Position numbers and translations under genes: made by a program
Shown: positions 26,383-36,584 of the stretch, one piece after another
Layout: the number at the start of each line of letters is the position of its first letter
Numbering within the stretch: position 1 is the first letter of the stretch
Assembly: GCA_947453885.1 (NCBI GenBank)
Contig: CANGIF010000022.1
Span: 1 to 51,502 of the forward strand
Source of the DNA: Flavobacteriaceae bacterium
GTDB taxonomy: Bacteria; Bacteroidota; Bacteroidia; Flavobacteriales; Flavobacteriaceae
Direction: 5' to 3'
Length of the DNA stretch: 51,502 nt
The notes under the pieces: generated by a model
What the model saw: the letters and a program-made list of their open reading frames with translations, nothing else
Told to the model about the DNA's origin: nothing
The model's database searches: none

Positions 26383-26910
26383 TTATTTTGTAGTCTTGGC
26401 GCCAATTTTAGTTCCAATTTTTTCAAATGCAACATCATTAGGCTCCCATAATTCAATTTTATTGCCTTCTAGGTCTAAAATATGAACAAATTTACCATAT
26501 TCAACATTTTCTATTTCATCATTAATACTTACATTCGATTTTTTGAGTTGTTCGATTAATTCTTCCAAGTTTTCCACTCGGTAATTAATCATATAATCCT
26601 TGGTTGAAGGTTCAAAATATTTTGTTTTTTCATTAAATGGACTCCATTGAGAAAACCCTTTTTTAAGTGTATCGGCTCCTTGTCTCCATTCAAAAACGGC
26701 TCCGTATTCATTGGTGTTTAATCCCAAATTTTCTTTGTACCATTCCCGCATTTTTTTAGGGTCTTTGCATTTGAAAAAAATTCCGCCAATTCCGGTTACT
26801 TTTTTGTGTGGCTTTTGACTGTAATTGCTATTAGTTGTAATTGATTTAAAAGCAAAGCCTAGTGCAAATGTTGAAACAAATGCAAAAATAAGAACCATTC
26901 TATTTTTCAT
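26383..26910 (-). CDS. VOC-family (glyoxalase/bleomycin-resistance-like) protein, probably exported
   Basis: The 175-residue protein has an N-terminal hydrophobic segment (about 4-21, RMVLIFAFVSTFALGFAF) followed by one vicinal-oxygen-chelate domain: TGIGGIFFKCKDPKKMREWYKENLGL and the C-terminal HILDLEGNKIELWEPND with the typical Glu metal ligand. VOC enzymes are normally cytoplasmic, so the signal or anchor is unusual. Substrate unknown. It lies 32 nt downstream of the EptA-like gene. Confidence 0.8.
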   Translation of the reverse strand: MKNRMVLIFAFVSTFALGFAFKSITTNSNYSQKPHKKVTGIGGIFFKCKDPKKMREWYKENLGLNTNEYGAVFEWRQGADTLKKGFSQWSPFNEKTKYFEPSTKDYMINYRVENLEELIEQLKKSNVSINDEIENVEYGKFVHILDLEGNKIELWEPNDVAFEKIGTKIGAKTTK

Positions 26911-26942
26911 AGTGGGATGATTTTGAGTTAGTGTTTCTTCTT

Positions 26943-28496
26943 TTATTTAAAAATAGTCAATTCTTCATTGAAAATAGGAGATTGTACATTTAAAAAATCT
27001 AAAACACTGTGAAATACAAATCCTTGTGACACCATTTTAATAGGTTTTAGTTGTTTGGAACTGTTATCGGATACCCAAACAATAAATGGAATTTCATATT
27101 GTTCCTTAGGTGCAATACTTAAAGGTAAACCGTGCATGTAAAGGTTCTTTTCACCTAATGATTCCCCATGATCTGAAACAAAAATAAGGGTGCTTTTGAA
27201 ATCTTTTACTTGTTTCAAATCCTCAATAACTTTGGATAAAAGATAGTCGGTGTACACTATTGTATTGTCATAAGCATTGATTAGTTCAGTAGGCGTACAA
27301 TTTCCAAGTTCTACACTGTTGCAAACGGGCTTGAAAGTTTCAAATTGTGGCGGGTATTTCTTACTGTATGTTGGACCATGACTAGTACTGGTATGCAACA
27401 CAATTAGTATTTTATTATTTTTACTAGCTAAAATTTGTTCTTTTAGTCCACTTAAAAGAATTTCGTCATAATTACATCCATCGCCTTTACAATTGGGAGC
27501 TAAAACTTCTCTGTTTTGATAGTCTTTAATGTGAACAGGTGGTTCGCCCCAATTGGTAGTTCGCCAAATGACTTCTACATTGTTTCGGTTCAAATAATTG
27601 GGTAAGATTTCATACAAATCATCGGTTCTAGTATGTTCTAAAATACATTTTACACCCGCACTGGTATAGGTAGCGCCCGAGGTGGCATTAAAATGATATA
27701 CGTTAGGTATTTTGGAAAGTAGTGGATTGGTGTTTTTACCGTATCCGTACAAAGAGAAATTTTCGCTTCTTGCGGATTCTCCAATTACTAACACTACAAC
27801 CGATTTTTCGTTATCTTTAATGGTAGCATTGGGCAACAGAATTTCTTTCTTATTTTTCTGATAGTTGTGTACATTATATAGTGCAATATTAACAGAGTAG
27901 GACCAAGGCATGGCGAGTCCACCCAATATTTTTGAATTTTTATCTATCCACAACCAATTACTTGCATTGGCAAAAACTAACACCAGAATAAACAACAACG
28001 TTAACGAAGTAGTGACTGAAAATTTTTTTAAGGTTATGTTACTAATTTTAGCTTTAATGATGTAAATACTTGGAAGAATCCCAAAAAAAAGTACATAAAC
28101 AAGTAGTTTAAAGGAGAAAAAGCTACTGGACTCTTCAAATTTGGTATTGAGTATGTTGCTGATCATACTTTCGTCTAAAATAACGCTGTAGGTATTGATA
28201 AAATACACTGCAATGGAATTAAGGATAAAGAAAACAACTAACAAAAACTTTCCAACATACCGCGACAAAAAGAAAAGCAGGAAAAAAACCAAAGCATTCA
28301 AAACCAGCATTAGCACAATTAAACTTACAATAATGGACAAGCCGCTACAACTTTTATAGTCTAGGTTGTTGATAACAAATTTAAAAAACGGATAATGGAA
28401 GAATAAAAAAGTAAGAAAACTCATCAATAAGGCAAAATGAGTGCTCTTTATATTATTTTTTAATGTAAGCATAACTGATTTTATAAAGTGAAACAA
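26943..28496 (-). CDS. Phosphoethanolamine transferase, EptA-like
   Basis: The 517-residue protein has five N-terminal membrane segments (about 20-200) and a periplasmic sulfatase-fold domain. Family marks are VVLVIGESARSENFSLYGY (metal-binding Glu), SGATYTSAGVKC, with the likely nucleophile Thr, HTSTSHGPTY and FVSDHGESLGEKNLYMHGLP (metal-binding Asp-His and His). EptA-type enzymes move phosphoethanolamine from phosphatidylethanolamine to lipid A, lowering the negative charge. The start could also be ATG 28472; in both cases it overlaps the end of the PAP2 gene, by 44 or 20 nt. Transfer to another glycan cannot be excluded. Confidence 0.9.
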   Translation of the reverse strand: MFHFIKSVMLTLKNNIKSTHFALLMSFLTFLFFHYPFFKFVINNLDYKSCSGLSIIVSLIVLMLVLNALVFFLLFFLSRYVGKFLLVVFFILNSIAVYFINTYSVILDESMISNILNTKFEESSSFFSFKLLVYVLFFGILPSIYIIKAKISNITLKKFSVTTSLTLLFILVLVFANASNWLWIDKNSKILGGLAMPWSYSVNIALYNVHNYQKNKKEILLPNATIKDNEKSVVVLVIGESARSENFSLYGYGKNTNPLLSKIPNVYHFNATSGATYTSAGVKCILEHTRTDDLYEILPNYLNRNNVEVIWRTTNWGEPPVHIKDYQNREVLAPNCKGDGCNYDEILLSGLKEQILASKNNKILIVLHTSTSHGPTYSKKYPPQFETFKPVCNSVELGNCTPTELINAYDNTIVYTDYLLSKVIEDLKQVKDFKSTLIFVSDHGESLGEKNLYMHGLPLSIAPKEQYEIPFIVWVSDNSSKQLKPIKMVSQGFVFHSVLDFLNVQSPIFNEELTIFK

Positions 28497-29280
28497 CCAA
28501 ACTAATTAAGGCCAAATAGTAAATAATTATATTTTCAACACCAATTTTGAGAAGTAACGAAACCCCACAAACAAGCATCAAAAGGATAAAAATGGGATAG
28601 TATCTTTTATCATTTACCCATTTCCAAATGTTGTATTTTTGGTTTGTAAAAATGCCTAGTAATCCTGAAATGTAACCAATTATACTGCCTGTTATTACAT
28701 CAAGTGGATGATGCGCGCCCACACCAACTCTTGACACCACAATCAGTAATCCTACACAAAGTAAAGAAACGATCCAAAGAAGTTTCGAATTTAAATTTTT
28801 GGGCATAAAACCAAACAGCAAAACGGTAAGCGTTGTAAAAACGGTAATTGAATGTCCGGAAGGTAAACTGGCAAAGCCAACTGCGGTTTTACCAACAATA
28901 AAAAAACTACTGTTGTCGTACACCTCAGAAGGTCTTGGCACAAGAAAAAGGTTTTTCAAAACTGTTGAAAAAAGCAAAGAAAATAGAGAAGCAGAAAGTA
29001 AGGACTCCCATATTTTAGGTGCATACAGGATAAAAATTGTTAAAAATGACAATAAAATAGAAGCGTCCCCTAATTGGGTAAGATTGTATTCAATAGTTGG
29101 GAACTGCCCTAAATGATGATTTATATAAAAAAAAGCTTCTTTTTGAATTTGTAAGTAAGTAGTAGCATTTAATGGACCTTGTGTGTAAAGTACAACAACT
29201 AAAGTAAGTAACAAAAATAGGGGTAAGAAGAACAACGACGGCTTGAGTTTGGAAAAGTTATAAATTACATTGGAATTCAT
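28453..29280 (-). CDS. PAP2-family phosphatase, LpxE-like candidate
   Basis: The 275-residue membrane phosphatase has all three PAP2 motifs: K109-x6-R116-P117, PSGH at 140-143, and SR at 183-184 followed by H190 and D194. About six to eight hydrophobic segments surround them. PAP2 enzymes of this type remove lipid phosphates. Coupling to an EptA-like gene suggests removal of the lipid A 1-phosphate (LpxE activity), but undecaprenyl-diphosphate or phosphatidylglycerophosphate phosphatase roles are possible. Confidence 0.88.
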   Translation of the reverse strand: MNSNVIYNFSKLKPSLFFLPLFLLLTLVVVLYTQGPLNATTYLQIQKEAFFYINHHLGQFPTIEYNLTQLGDASILLSFLTIFILYAPKIWESLLSASLFSLLFSTVLKNLFLVPRPSEVYDNSSFFIVGKTAVGFASLPSGHSITVFTTLTVLLFGFMPKNLNSKLLWIVSLLCVGLLIVVSRVGVGAHHPLDVITGSIIGYISGLLGIFTNQKYNIWKWVNDKRYYPIFILLMLVCGVSLLLKIGVENIIIYYLALISLVVSLYKISYAYIKK

Positions 29281-29693
29281 TATGTATTTTTTGATTACAG
29301 ATTTACTTTGGCAAATTTATTCAAAAAGTACTACTATTTGATATTTTGAAGGGCTTTTTGATGAATTGTCCCCAATTTTGAGTTAGAAATTGTTAGTTTT
29401 TTACTGTGAATAGTAGCACAATGTATTACTTTTGTTGGAAAAGCGAGTATGATTAGTTATATATAACACTAAAAGGGGCAAATTTACTTTCAATTAATCA
29501 AGTTAGTCTGAATTCAGTTAATTTTAATAAAAAACAATATATATGAGTAGCAAAATGAAGAAGAAATTGTAAAGGATATTAATTTTTTAAGCAGAAACAT
29601 CAGGCAAAACTAAAAACGGCTAATAAGCAATAGAGAGTTGATAATAGAATTTATTTCGTATTTTTGAAAAGTTGAAACCAACTAAACTAGTCA
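29281..29693. other. Intergenic region between PAP2 and 29736 genes
   Basis: This divergent spacer contains a minus-strand TAAATTTG (29312-29319) suited to the PAP2 operon and plus-strand TACTTTTG (29427-29434) and TATTTTTG (29659-29666) elements. No convincing gene is seen. A nine-codon frame and the short AT palindrome TTATATATAA are probably chance. Confidence 0.4.
29659..29666 (+). promoter_or_regulatory. Predicted -7 element for the 29736 gene
   Basis: TATTTTTG fits TAnnTTTG exactly and lies 69 nt before the chosen ATG. Confidence 0.4.
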
Positions 29694-29735
29694 GTGTACT
29701 CTTTTTTTGTAACTACAAATCTAAATCCAAACCCA

Positions 29736-30821
29736 ATGAAACAATTTTATTTATATATTTTAATAATTGTATCTTTTAATGGCTTTACTCAAAACCAGTT
29801 GAGTAGTTTAGTAGCAGTAAAAAACTTTCCGAAAAGTTTAGAAAAACCCAAAACGTTTATTGAAACGTTAATAGCACCTTACTTGATGTATGATTTTATT
29901 ACTGGAGGTACCACTGCTTCAAGTAACAACTATCAATTCACCTTAAAAACAAATAAAGATTTGGTTGTTGATGTACCATTTTCAAATGGAATGTCGCTCT
30001 CTTTTTTTGATTACAACACCAAAAAACCGGTCAACAGTCATAAGTTTTATGTGGATTATGAATTTGAGTACTTGAAGTATTACAACGACTTTATAATAGA
30101 TGAGCGCACTTTTTCGCCTGCTGCCTATTTTGATTTGGCTTCAAAAATCAATATGGAAACAGAACAAAACATCTTATTACCAACCTATTTAAATTTGTTG
30201 TCCAAAGTGCCTGAAAAGGAACGCTTTTCATACATGCTTAAAGAAATTGGGAAAAATTACAAAATGACACATCCCAAAACAACAAATGAAATTTTTAATT
30301 CGGATGCTGATAATCTTTCTTTAAACGACAAAATGGATTTGCTTTCCGAATATTTAAGTACCGAAATTGAAGATGAAATTAGTACTGTTGTTTTTAAATC
30401 GTTTGTAGCAAACAAAAGCCTACCAAAAACTTGGGAAAATCTTGAAGCTGTTTTTGGGAAAGATATCGTTTCAAAAGTTGAAGAAGTGATGTTGCAAAAT
30501 ATAACCATAATAACGAACAAAGAAGCTACTTTGCACCTGCCTGAAAACTATTTATCGGTTGTAAACAATAGCCCATTTGTAGTGGTAAGTGTAAAGTGTG
30601 TTGTAGATGCAAAAAATTCCAAATTAACCCTTACCTTTAAAGGTGAAAAAGCGGTAGAAATTGTGCTTAAAAATGCAATTATGGTAATAAACGGCAAAAG
30701 TGTAAGTGGTCAAATAGTGAATTCAGACGAAATTACGTTGGTGGTTTCCAATTCAGGAAATAGTCTGTTTGTACAAACAAAATTCACAAACGAAAAGTAT
30801 AAAGTAGCAAATTTTAACTAG
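29736..30821 (+). CDS. Exported protein of unknown function
   Basis: The protein has 361 residues from the ATG at 29736. Residues 1-19 (MKQFYLYILIIVSFNGFTQ) form a clear signal peptide; a GTG 42 nt upstream would bury it. The mature part is Lys- and Asn-rich and of mixed helix and strand character, ending in about 90 residues of alternating hydrophobic/polar strands that look like a beta-sandwich. There are no recognised motifs, no T9SS C-terminal domain and one cysteine in the mature part. It stands alone between the lipid A pair and the topoisomerase operon. Confidence 0.65.
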   Translation: MKQFYLYILIIVSFNGFTQNQLSSLVAVKNFPKSLEKPKTFIETLIAPYLMYDFITGGTTASSNNYQFTLKTNKDLVVDVPFSNGMSLSFFDYNTKKPVNSHKFYVDYEFEYLKYYNDFIIDERTFSPAAYFDLASKINMETEQNILLPTYLNLLSKVPEKERFSYMLKEIGKNYKMTHPKTTNEIFNSDADNLSLNDKMDLLSEYLSTEIEDEISTVVFKSFVANKSLPKTWENLEAVFGKDIVSKVEEVMLQNITIITNKEATLHLPENYLSVVNNSPFVVVSVKCVVDAKNSKLTLTFKGEKAVEIVLKNAIMVINGKSVSGQIVNSDEITLVVSNSGNSLFVQTKFTNEKYKVANFN

Positions 30822-31046
30822 AACAAAGTGTTTGTTTGGTTGTATTCTTCGAGTTATAATTTTACAATAAAAAAAAGCAAATAAGGAACTTTGCTCCAAA
30901 AAGCAACTTACTTTTTTCATTTGACGATAAGCTAGATTTCTTTCTGTTTAAATAAATTGTCAAAAACATTCTTAATAACTTTGCCTAATGTGTTTTGAAA
31001 AATAGTGGTAAAATCACTACATTAGCACAAATTCGATAATTCAACA

Positions 31047-32912
31047 ATGGCAGAGCAAAATCAATATACAGAAGACAACATACGGTCTTTAGATTGGAAG
31101 GAGCACATCCGGATGCGTCCAGGTATGTATATAGGTAAATTGGGCGATGGTTCTTCGCCAGATGACGGTGTGTACATTTTGTTAAAAGAAGTAATTGATA
31201 ATTGCATTGACGAGTTTGTCATGGGGGCTGGAAAAACAATTGAAGTCAGTATTAAAGACAAAACGGTTTCGGTAAGAGATTACGGTAGAGGAATTCCATT
31301 AGGAAAAGTTGTTGATGTAGTTTCAAAAATGAATACGGGAGGAAAATACGACTCGTTGGCGTTTAAAAAATCAGTTGGATTAAACGGAGTTGGAACAAAA
31401 GCTGTCAACGCATTATCCAGTTTTTTTAGAGTAGAATCTGTTCGAGAAGAGAAACAAAAAGCAGCCGAATTTTCTTGTGGAAACCTAGAGCTAGAAGAAG
31501 CAATTGTGGACACAACCAAAAGAAAAGGTACCAAAGTTACTTTTATTCCTGACGAAACAATCTTTAAAAATTACAAATTCAGAAACGAGTATGTAATTAA
31601 AATGCTAAAGAATTATTGTTACTTAAACACTGGTTTAACCATAATTTACAATGGCGAAAAGTTTTTTTCGGAAAAAGGTTTACACGATTTATTAAATGAA
31701 AACATAGCAGAAGAAGATAAAGTATATCCAATCATCCATTTGTTAGGCGAGGACATCGAAATTGCATTAACTCACAGTAAGTCGCAATATTCCGAGGAAT
31801 ACCATTCGTTTGTCAACGGACAAAATACAACACAAGGAGGAACGCATTTAGTAGCATTTAGAGAAGCAGTTGTTCGTACCATTAGAGAATTTTACAATAA
31901 AAGCTTTGAACCATCTGATATCCGGAAATCTATTGTGAGCGCCGTAAGTATTAAAGTTATGGAGCCTGTTTTTGAATCGCAAACCAAAACTAAATTAGGT
32001 TCAACCGAAATGGGTTCAGAGCCAGGAATGCCTTCTGTTAGAACGTTTATCAATGATTTTATAAAAAACAAATTAGATAATTATCTTCATAAAAACCCGG
32101 AAACGGCCGATTTGCTTTTAAGAAAAATCTTGCAAGCAGAACGTGAACGAAAAGAACTATCAGGCATTAGAAAACTAGCAAAAGACAGAGCAAAAAAAGC
32201 CAGTTTACACAATAAAAAATTGAGAGATTGCAGGGTACATCTTCCGGATATTAAAAATCCAAGGTATTTAGAAAGTACTCTTTTTATTACAGAGGGAGAT
32301 TCGGCATCTGGTTCCATAACCAAATCAAGAGATGTCAATACACAAGCCGTTTTCAGTTTAAGAGGTAAGCCCTTAAATTCTTATGGAATGTCTAAAAAAA
32401 TTGTGTATGAAAATGAAGAGTTTAATTTGCTTCAAGCGGCTTTGGATATTGAAGACGACATGGAGAATTTGCGGTATAATAACATTGTAATTGCCACAGA
32501 TGCTGATGTTGACGGTATGCACATTCGTTTGTTGTTGATTACGTTTTTCTTGCAATTTTTTCCAGAATTGATTAAAGAGGGACATTTGTACATTTTACAA
32601 ACACCTTTGTTTAGAGTTCGGAATAAAAAAGAAACCATTTATTGCTATTCAGTTGAAGAACGAGTAGAGGCCATAGAGAAACTGAAACCAAAACCAGAAA
32701 TAACACGATTTAAAGGATTAGGAGAAATTTCTCCAGATGAATTTAAGAATTTTATTGGAGATACTATTCGATTGGACCCAATTATGATGGACAAAAACAC
32801 GTCAATCGAGCAACTTTTGTCTTTTTATATGGGGAAAAACACGCCAGACAGACAAGTTTTTATCATCAATAATTTGAAAGTAGAAATGGATAAAATGATT
32901 GAGAAAGAATAG
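31047..32912 (+). CDS. parE: DNA topoisomerase IV subunit B
   Basis: The 621-residue ATPase subunit drives strand passage for decatenation of daughter chromosomes. The GHKL ATPase domain shows [10 protein letters not shown] (Mg-ATP Asn), DYGRGIPLG and [13 protein letters not shown]. The TOPRIM metal site shows TEGDSASGS and DADVDGMHI. The lack of the long gyrase B insert and linkage to a ParC-type subunit favour topoisomerase IV over gyrase. A weak promoter (TTTTG, 20-nt spacer, TACATTAG at 31018-31025) lies upstream. parC follows after 82 nt. Confidence 0.93.
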   Translation: MAEQNQYTEDNIRSLDWKEHIRMRPGMYIGKLGDGSSPDDGVYILLKEVIDNCIDEFVMGAGKTIEVSIKDKTVSVRDYGRGIPLGKVVDVVSKMNTGGKYDSLAFKKSVGLNGVGTKAVNALSSFFRVESVREEKQKAAEFSCGNLELEEAIVDTTKRKGTKVTFIPDETIFKNYKFRNEYVIKMLKNYCYLNTGLTIIYNGEKFFSEKGLHDLLNENIAEEDKVYPIIHLLGEDIEIALTHSKSQYSEEYHSFVNGQNTTQGGTHLVAFREAVVRTIREFYNKSFEPSDIRKSIVSAVSIKVMEPVFESQTKTKLGSTEMGSEPGMPSVRTFINDFIKNKLDNYLHKNPETADLLLRKILQAERERKELSGIRKLAKDRAKKASLHNKKLRDCRVHLPDIKNPRYLESTLFITEGDSASGSITKSRDVNTQAVFSLRGKPLNSYGMSKKIVYENEEFNLLQAALDIEDDMENLRYNNIVIATDADVDGMHIRLLLITFFLQFFPELIKEGHLYILQTPLFRVRNKKETIYCYSVEERVEAIEKLKPKPEITRFKGLGEISPDEFKNFIGDTIRLDPIMMDKNTSIEQLLSFYMGKNTPDRQVFIINNLKVEMDKMIEKE

Positions 32913-32994
32913 CTTTAAAAAGGTTAGCACTAATTAAAAAAGATATTGCAAATACGCTAAGAAAAAGTAAGAGTGCGCTACAAATAAAATAGAA

Positions 32995-35694
32995 ATGAAG
33001 GACGAAGAAGAAAACATAATCCCTGAAGACGATTTTCAAGACAAATCGAATGAAACCAACGATGAAGCAACAGAGGAAGGCTTTGACGAAATAGTTTCTA
33101 TTGGTAATCATTTTTACGAAAATGATGAAAACTCAGAAGATACCATCACTAAAGTTACAGGAATGTACAAGGATTGGTTTTTGGATTATGCTTCGTATGT
33201 AATTTTAGAGCGAGCGGTTCCAGCAATTGAAGATGGATTCAAACCAGTTCAACGCAGAATAATGCATTCTTTGAAAGAACTAGACGATGGTAGGTACAAC
33301 AAAGTTGCAAATGTTGTTGGTCACACTATGCAGTACCATCCACACGGGGACGCAAGTATTGGTGATGCAATGGTTCAAATTGGACAAAAAGAGTTACTAA
33401 TTGATTGTCAGGGAAACTGGGGAAACATTTTAACAGGCGATGGCGCTGCAGCTTCCAGATACATTGAAGCAAGATTGAGTAAATTTGCTTTAGATGTTTT
33501 GTATTCACCTAAAATTACAGATTGGGGTGTTTCTTATGATGGTCGTCGAGCGGAACCCAATAATCTTCCAGTTAAATTCCCATTACTTTTAGCACAAGGA
33601 GCAGAAGGTATTGCTGTTGGACTTTCTACAAAAGTTTTGCCACACAACTTTAATGAATTAATTGACGCTTCAATAAAAATTTTAAAAGGAAAACCATTCC
33701 AAATCTACCCTGATTTTCAGACAGCTGGAATTGCAGATATAAGTAATTACAACGACGGTATGCGGGGTGGACGTGTTAGGGTTCGAGCAAAAATTGCTCA
33801 ATTAGATAAGAACACTTTAGTTATAACTCAAATCCCATTTTCTACAAATACCACAACCTTAATTGATAGTATTTTAAAGGCAAATGAAAAAGGGAAAATC
33901 AAGATTAAGAAAATTGAAGACAATACCGCTGCCGAAGTAGAAATTCTTATTCATCTATATCCTGGAGTTTCGCCAGACAAAACAATAGATGCTTTGTTTG
34001 CGTTCACAGCTTGTGAAACTTCGGTTGCTCCTTTAGGTTGCGTAATTCAAGATAACAAACCACTTTTTATTGGTGTTTCCAAAATGCTTACCATTTCAAC
34101 CAATAGAACGGTTGATTTATTAAAGCGAGAGTTAGAAATTCAATTAGATGAATTGGAAAACAAATGGCATTTTTCAACTTTAGAAAAGATTTTTATTCGC
34201 GAAGAAATGTACATTGATTTCAAGTTGTACAGCGATAGAGAATCGTTGTATTTGTATTTATACAAGGCATTTGAACCCTTTAAACCGTCTTTTGTTCGAG
34301 AAATTCACGACGATGATTTGCAAAAATTAACGCAAATTCCAATGATTCGAATCACTCGGTTTGATTCTGATAAAGCCGACGATGCTATTGCTAAACTTGA
34401 GGCTGAAATGGAACAAGTAAAACACGATTTGGAACATTTAAATGACTTTGCGATTGCTTATTTTACTAAATTGAAAGAGAAATACGGTAAAGGAAAAGAA
34501 CGTCAAACAGAACTAAGAATTTTTGACGATATAGAGGCTACTAAGGTTGTATTAAGAAATACAAAATTGTATGTTAATAAAGAAGAAGGTTTTGTAGGAA
34601 CTGGTTTAAAGAAAGACGAGTACGTTACAGATTGTTCCGATATTGATGATGTAATTGTTTTTTTAAGAGACGGAAATATGATGGTTTGTAAAGTTGATGA
34701 GAAAAAATTCATAGGCAAAGACATTATTCATGTTGCTATTTTTGACAAAAGCGATAAACGAACAATTTACAATATGATTTATCGAGATGGAAAATCGGGA
34801 CCTACCTACATCAAAAGATTCAATGTGTCGGGAATTACCCGTGATAAATTGTACGATTTAACAAACGAAACAAAAGGTTCGCAGGTATTGTATTTTACAT
34901 TTAATCCTAACGGAGAAGCTGAAGTAATTACCATAATATTAAGGCAAATAGGCAGCATTAAAAAACTAAAATTCGATTTAGATTTTGCTAAAATAGCCAT
35001 AAAAGGGAGAGCTTCAAAAGGAAATTTGGTAACTAAATATCCAATTAAGAAAATTGAAATTAAAGAAAAAGGAATTTCTACGTTACTTCCTCGAAAAATT
35101 TGGTTTGACGATACCGTTCAAAAATTAAATGTGGATGGCAGAGGAGAATTATTGGGAGAGTTTAGACCTAGCGATAAAATCTTGGTAATAAACCAATCGG
35201 GTAAATTAAAAGTAATTGTCCCTGAATTGACATCACATTTTGATACAGATATGATAGTATTGGAAAAATGGATTCCTAATAAACCAATTTCAGCCATTTA
35301 TTACGAAGGTGAAAAAGAGCGTTATTATTTAAAACGATTTTTAGTTGAAATAGAAGGAAAAGAGGAAAGTTTTATAACCGATCATCCTAATTCACATTTA
35401 GAAATAGTTTCAACAGATTATCGCCCTGTTGCTGAATTGGTTTATACAAAAATAAAAGGTGTTCAAAAAGAAAATGTAGTACTAGATGTGGAAACATTTA
35501 TTGCAGTAAAAGGTTTTAAAGCACTTGGAAATCAATTGACAACCGAAAAATTAAAACAGGTTAATTTATTAGAACCGTTGCCCTATGAAGAACCACAAGA
35601 GGAATCGATTATAGAAATGGATGAAACAAATCAAACGTCAAGTGATGAATTAGAAACTGAAACAGATGAAGATGGTCAAATTACCTTATTTTAG
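32995..35694 (+). CDS. parC: DNA topoisomerase IV subunit A
   Basis: The 899-residue cleavage subunit has its active-site Tyr156 in ASRYIEAR and the strand-passage start FKPVQRRIMHSL. The quinolone-determining loop reads HPHGDASIGDAM (115-126), with Ala120 where E. coli ParC has Ser80 and Asp124 where it has Glu84. A strongly acidic N-terminal extension of about 50 residues and an acidic C-terminal tail flank the core. The C-terminal DNA-wrapping propeller is present and no GyrA-box QRRGGKG is seen, which supports ParC rather than GyrA. Confidence 0.93.
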   Translation: MKDEEENIIPEDDFQDKSNETNDEATEEGFDEIVSIGNHFYENDENSEDTITKVTGMYKDWFLDYASYVILERAVPAIEDGFKPVQRRIMHSLKELDDGRYNKVANVVGHTMQYHPHGDASIGDAMVQIGQKELLIDCQGNWGNILTGDGAAASRYIEARLSKFALDVLYSPKITDWGVSYDGRRAEPNNLPVKFPLLLAQGAEGIAVGLSTKVLPHNFNELIDASIKILKGKPFQIYPDFQTAGIADISNYNDGMRGGRVRVRAKIAQLDKNTLVITQIPFSTNTTTLIDSILKANEKGKIKIKKIEDNTAAEVEILIHLYPGVSPDKTIDALFAFTACETSVAPLGCVIQDNKPLFIGVSKMLTISTNRTVDLLKRELEIQLDELENKWHFSTLEKIFIREEMYIDFKLYSDRESLYLYLYKAFEPFKPSFVREIHDDDLQKLTQIPMIRITRFDSDKADDAIAKLEAEMEQVKHDLEHLNDFAIAYFTKLKEKYGKGKERQTELRIFDDIEATKVVLRNTKLYVNKEEGFVGTGLKKDEYVTDCSDIDDVIVFLRDGNMMVCKVDEKKFIGKDIIHVAIFDKSDKRTIYNMIYRDGKSGPTYIKRFNVSGITRDKLYDLTNETKGSQVLYFTFNPNGEAEVITIILRQIGSIKKLKFDLDFAKIAIKGRASKGNLVTKYPIKKIEIKEKGISTLLPRKIWFDDTVQKLNVDGRGELLGEFRPSDKILVINQSGKLKVIVPELTSHFDTDMIVLEKWIPNKPISAIYYEGEKERYYLKRFLVEIEGKEESFITDHPNSHLEIVSTDYRPVAELVYTKIKGVQKENVVLDVETFIAVKGFKALGNQLTTEKLKQVNLLEPLPYEEPQEESIIEMDETNQTSSDELETETDEDGQITLF

Positions 35695-35744
35695 TCAAAT
35701 CAAACTATTTTATACGACTTTTCAATTATTAAAAAACTGTTTTC

Positions 35745-36374
35745 ATGAAATTTGAACCTGAATTTAAAAGAGCCATTTCGGAGTTGCCCAGTGCAGAAAA
35801 AGACAAATTGATTTTTAGATTATTAAAACATGATTTGAATCTTGCTAATAAATTATTATTTGAGTTGGTAGATACTGACACAGTTGATGATAAAAGAGCA
35901 AAAATGGAAATCCGTATTTTCAAAGCTGTAGAATTGATGACTCAAAGGTTTTTCAGTATTGGGTATTTATTGATGGACTTACGCTATTTGAGCGGTGAAA
36001 TTACAGAACATGTTCGCATAACAAAAGATAAATTTGGCGATCCTTATTTGAATTTAGTAATGCTTGTAAAAGTTTTGGAGCTCAATCAAAAAATACTCAA
36101 AACAAAGAAATTTGATGAAAGCTATACTTTTAATATTTATATAGTTGCTAGAGTTTATAAAGTGTTAATTCAGATTCAAGCACTTCATGAAGATTTCCAC
36201 ATGGAATTTAATGATTTACTCCAACAGCTAGGTAATTTGTTTCCTAAAAGTGACAACTTAATGCGTGTTGCAATTAATAATCAATTGGATATAAATTGGC
36301 TTTTATCGTGTGAAATACCTTCAGATATAGTAGCTCAACACAAATATTTGCGTCAAGAAGGATTTTTGAAATAA
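35745..36374 (+). CDS. Conserved unknown protein downstream of parC
   Basis: The 209-residue protein has no signal peptide, membrane span or motif I can name. It looks all-helical, with Lys/Leu/Glu-rich amphipathic stretches (about 5-45, 60-85, 110-160). It starts 50 nt after the parC stop and is probably co-transcribed with topoisomerase IV. Its location makes a cytoplasmic role related to the topoisomerase conceivable, without direct evidence. Confidence 0.7.
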   Translation: MKFEPEFKRAISELPSAEKDKLIFRLLKHDLNLANKLLFELVDTDTVDDKRAKMEIRIFKAVELMTQRFFSIGYLLMDLRYLSGEITEHVRITKDKFGDPYLNLVMLVKVLELNQKILKTKKFDESYTFNIYIVARVYKVLIQIQALHEDFHMEFNDLLQQLGNLFPKSDNLMRVAINNQLDINWLLSCEIPSDIVAQHKYLRQEGFLK

Positions 36375-36554
36375 AGTGCTGTGAAAAATTAAAACCAAAA
36401 TTTTTCACAGTGGTTAACAATCGAAATTTTCAAATGATTTTATAAAATTTAAAACTATTTAGAAATTAAAACTATAGAAGTTATACTCTATTGAATTTTC
36501 GAAAGTTTGTTTGTTTTGGTCGAATTGGCATTATTTACTAAAAAGAAATAACAC

Positions 36555-36562
36555 TATCTTTG
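36555..36562 (+). promoter_or_regulatory. Predicted -7 element for the deacetylase operon
   Basis: TATCTTTG, a perfect consensus match, lies 22 nt before the PIG-L gene ATG. No well-spaced -33 TTTG is seen. Confidence 0.5.
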
Positions 36563-36584
36563 AGCCTTTCCAAAAACAATTTCG

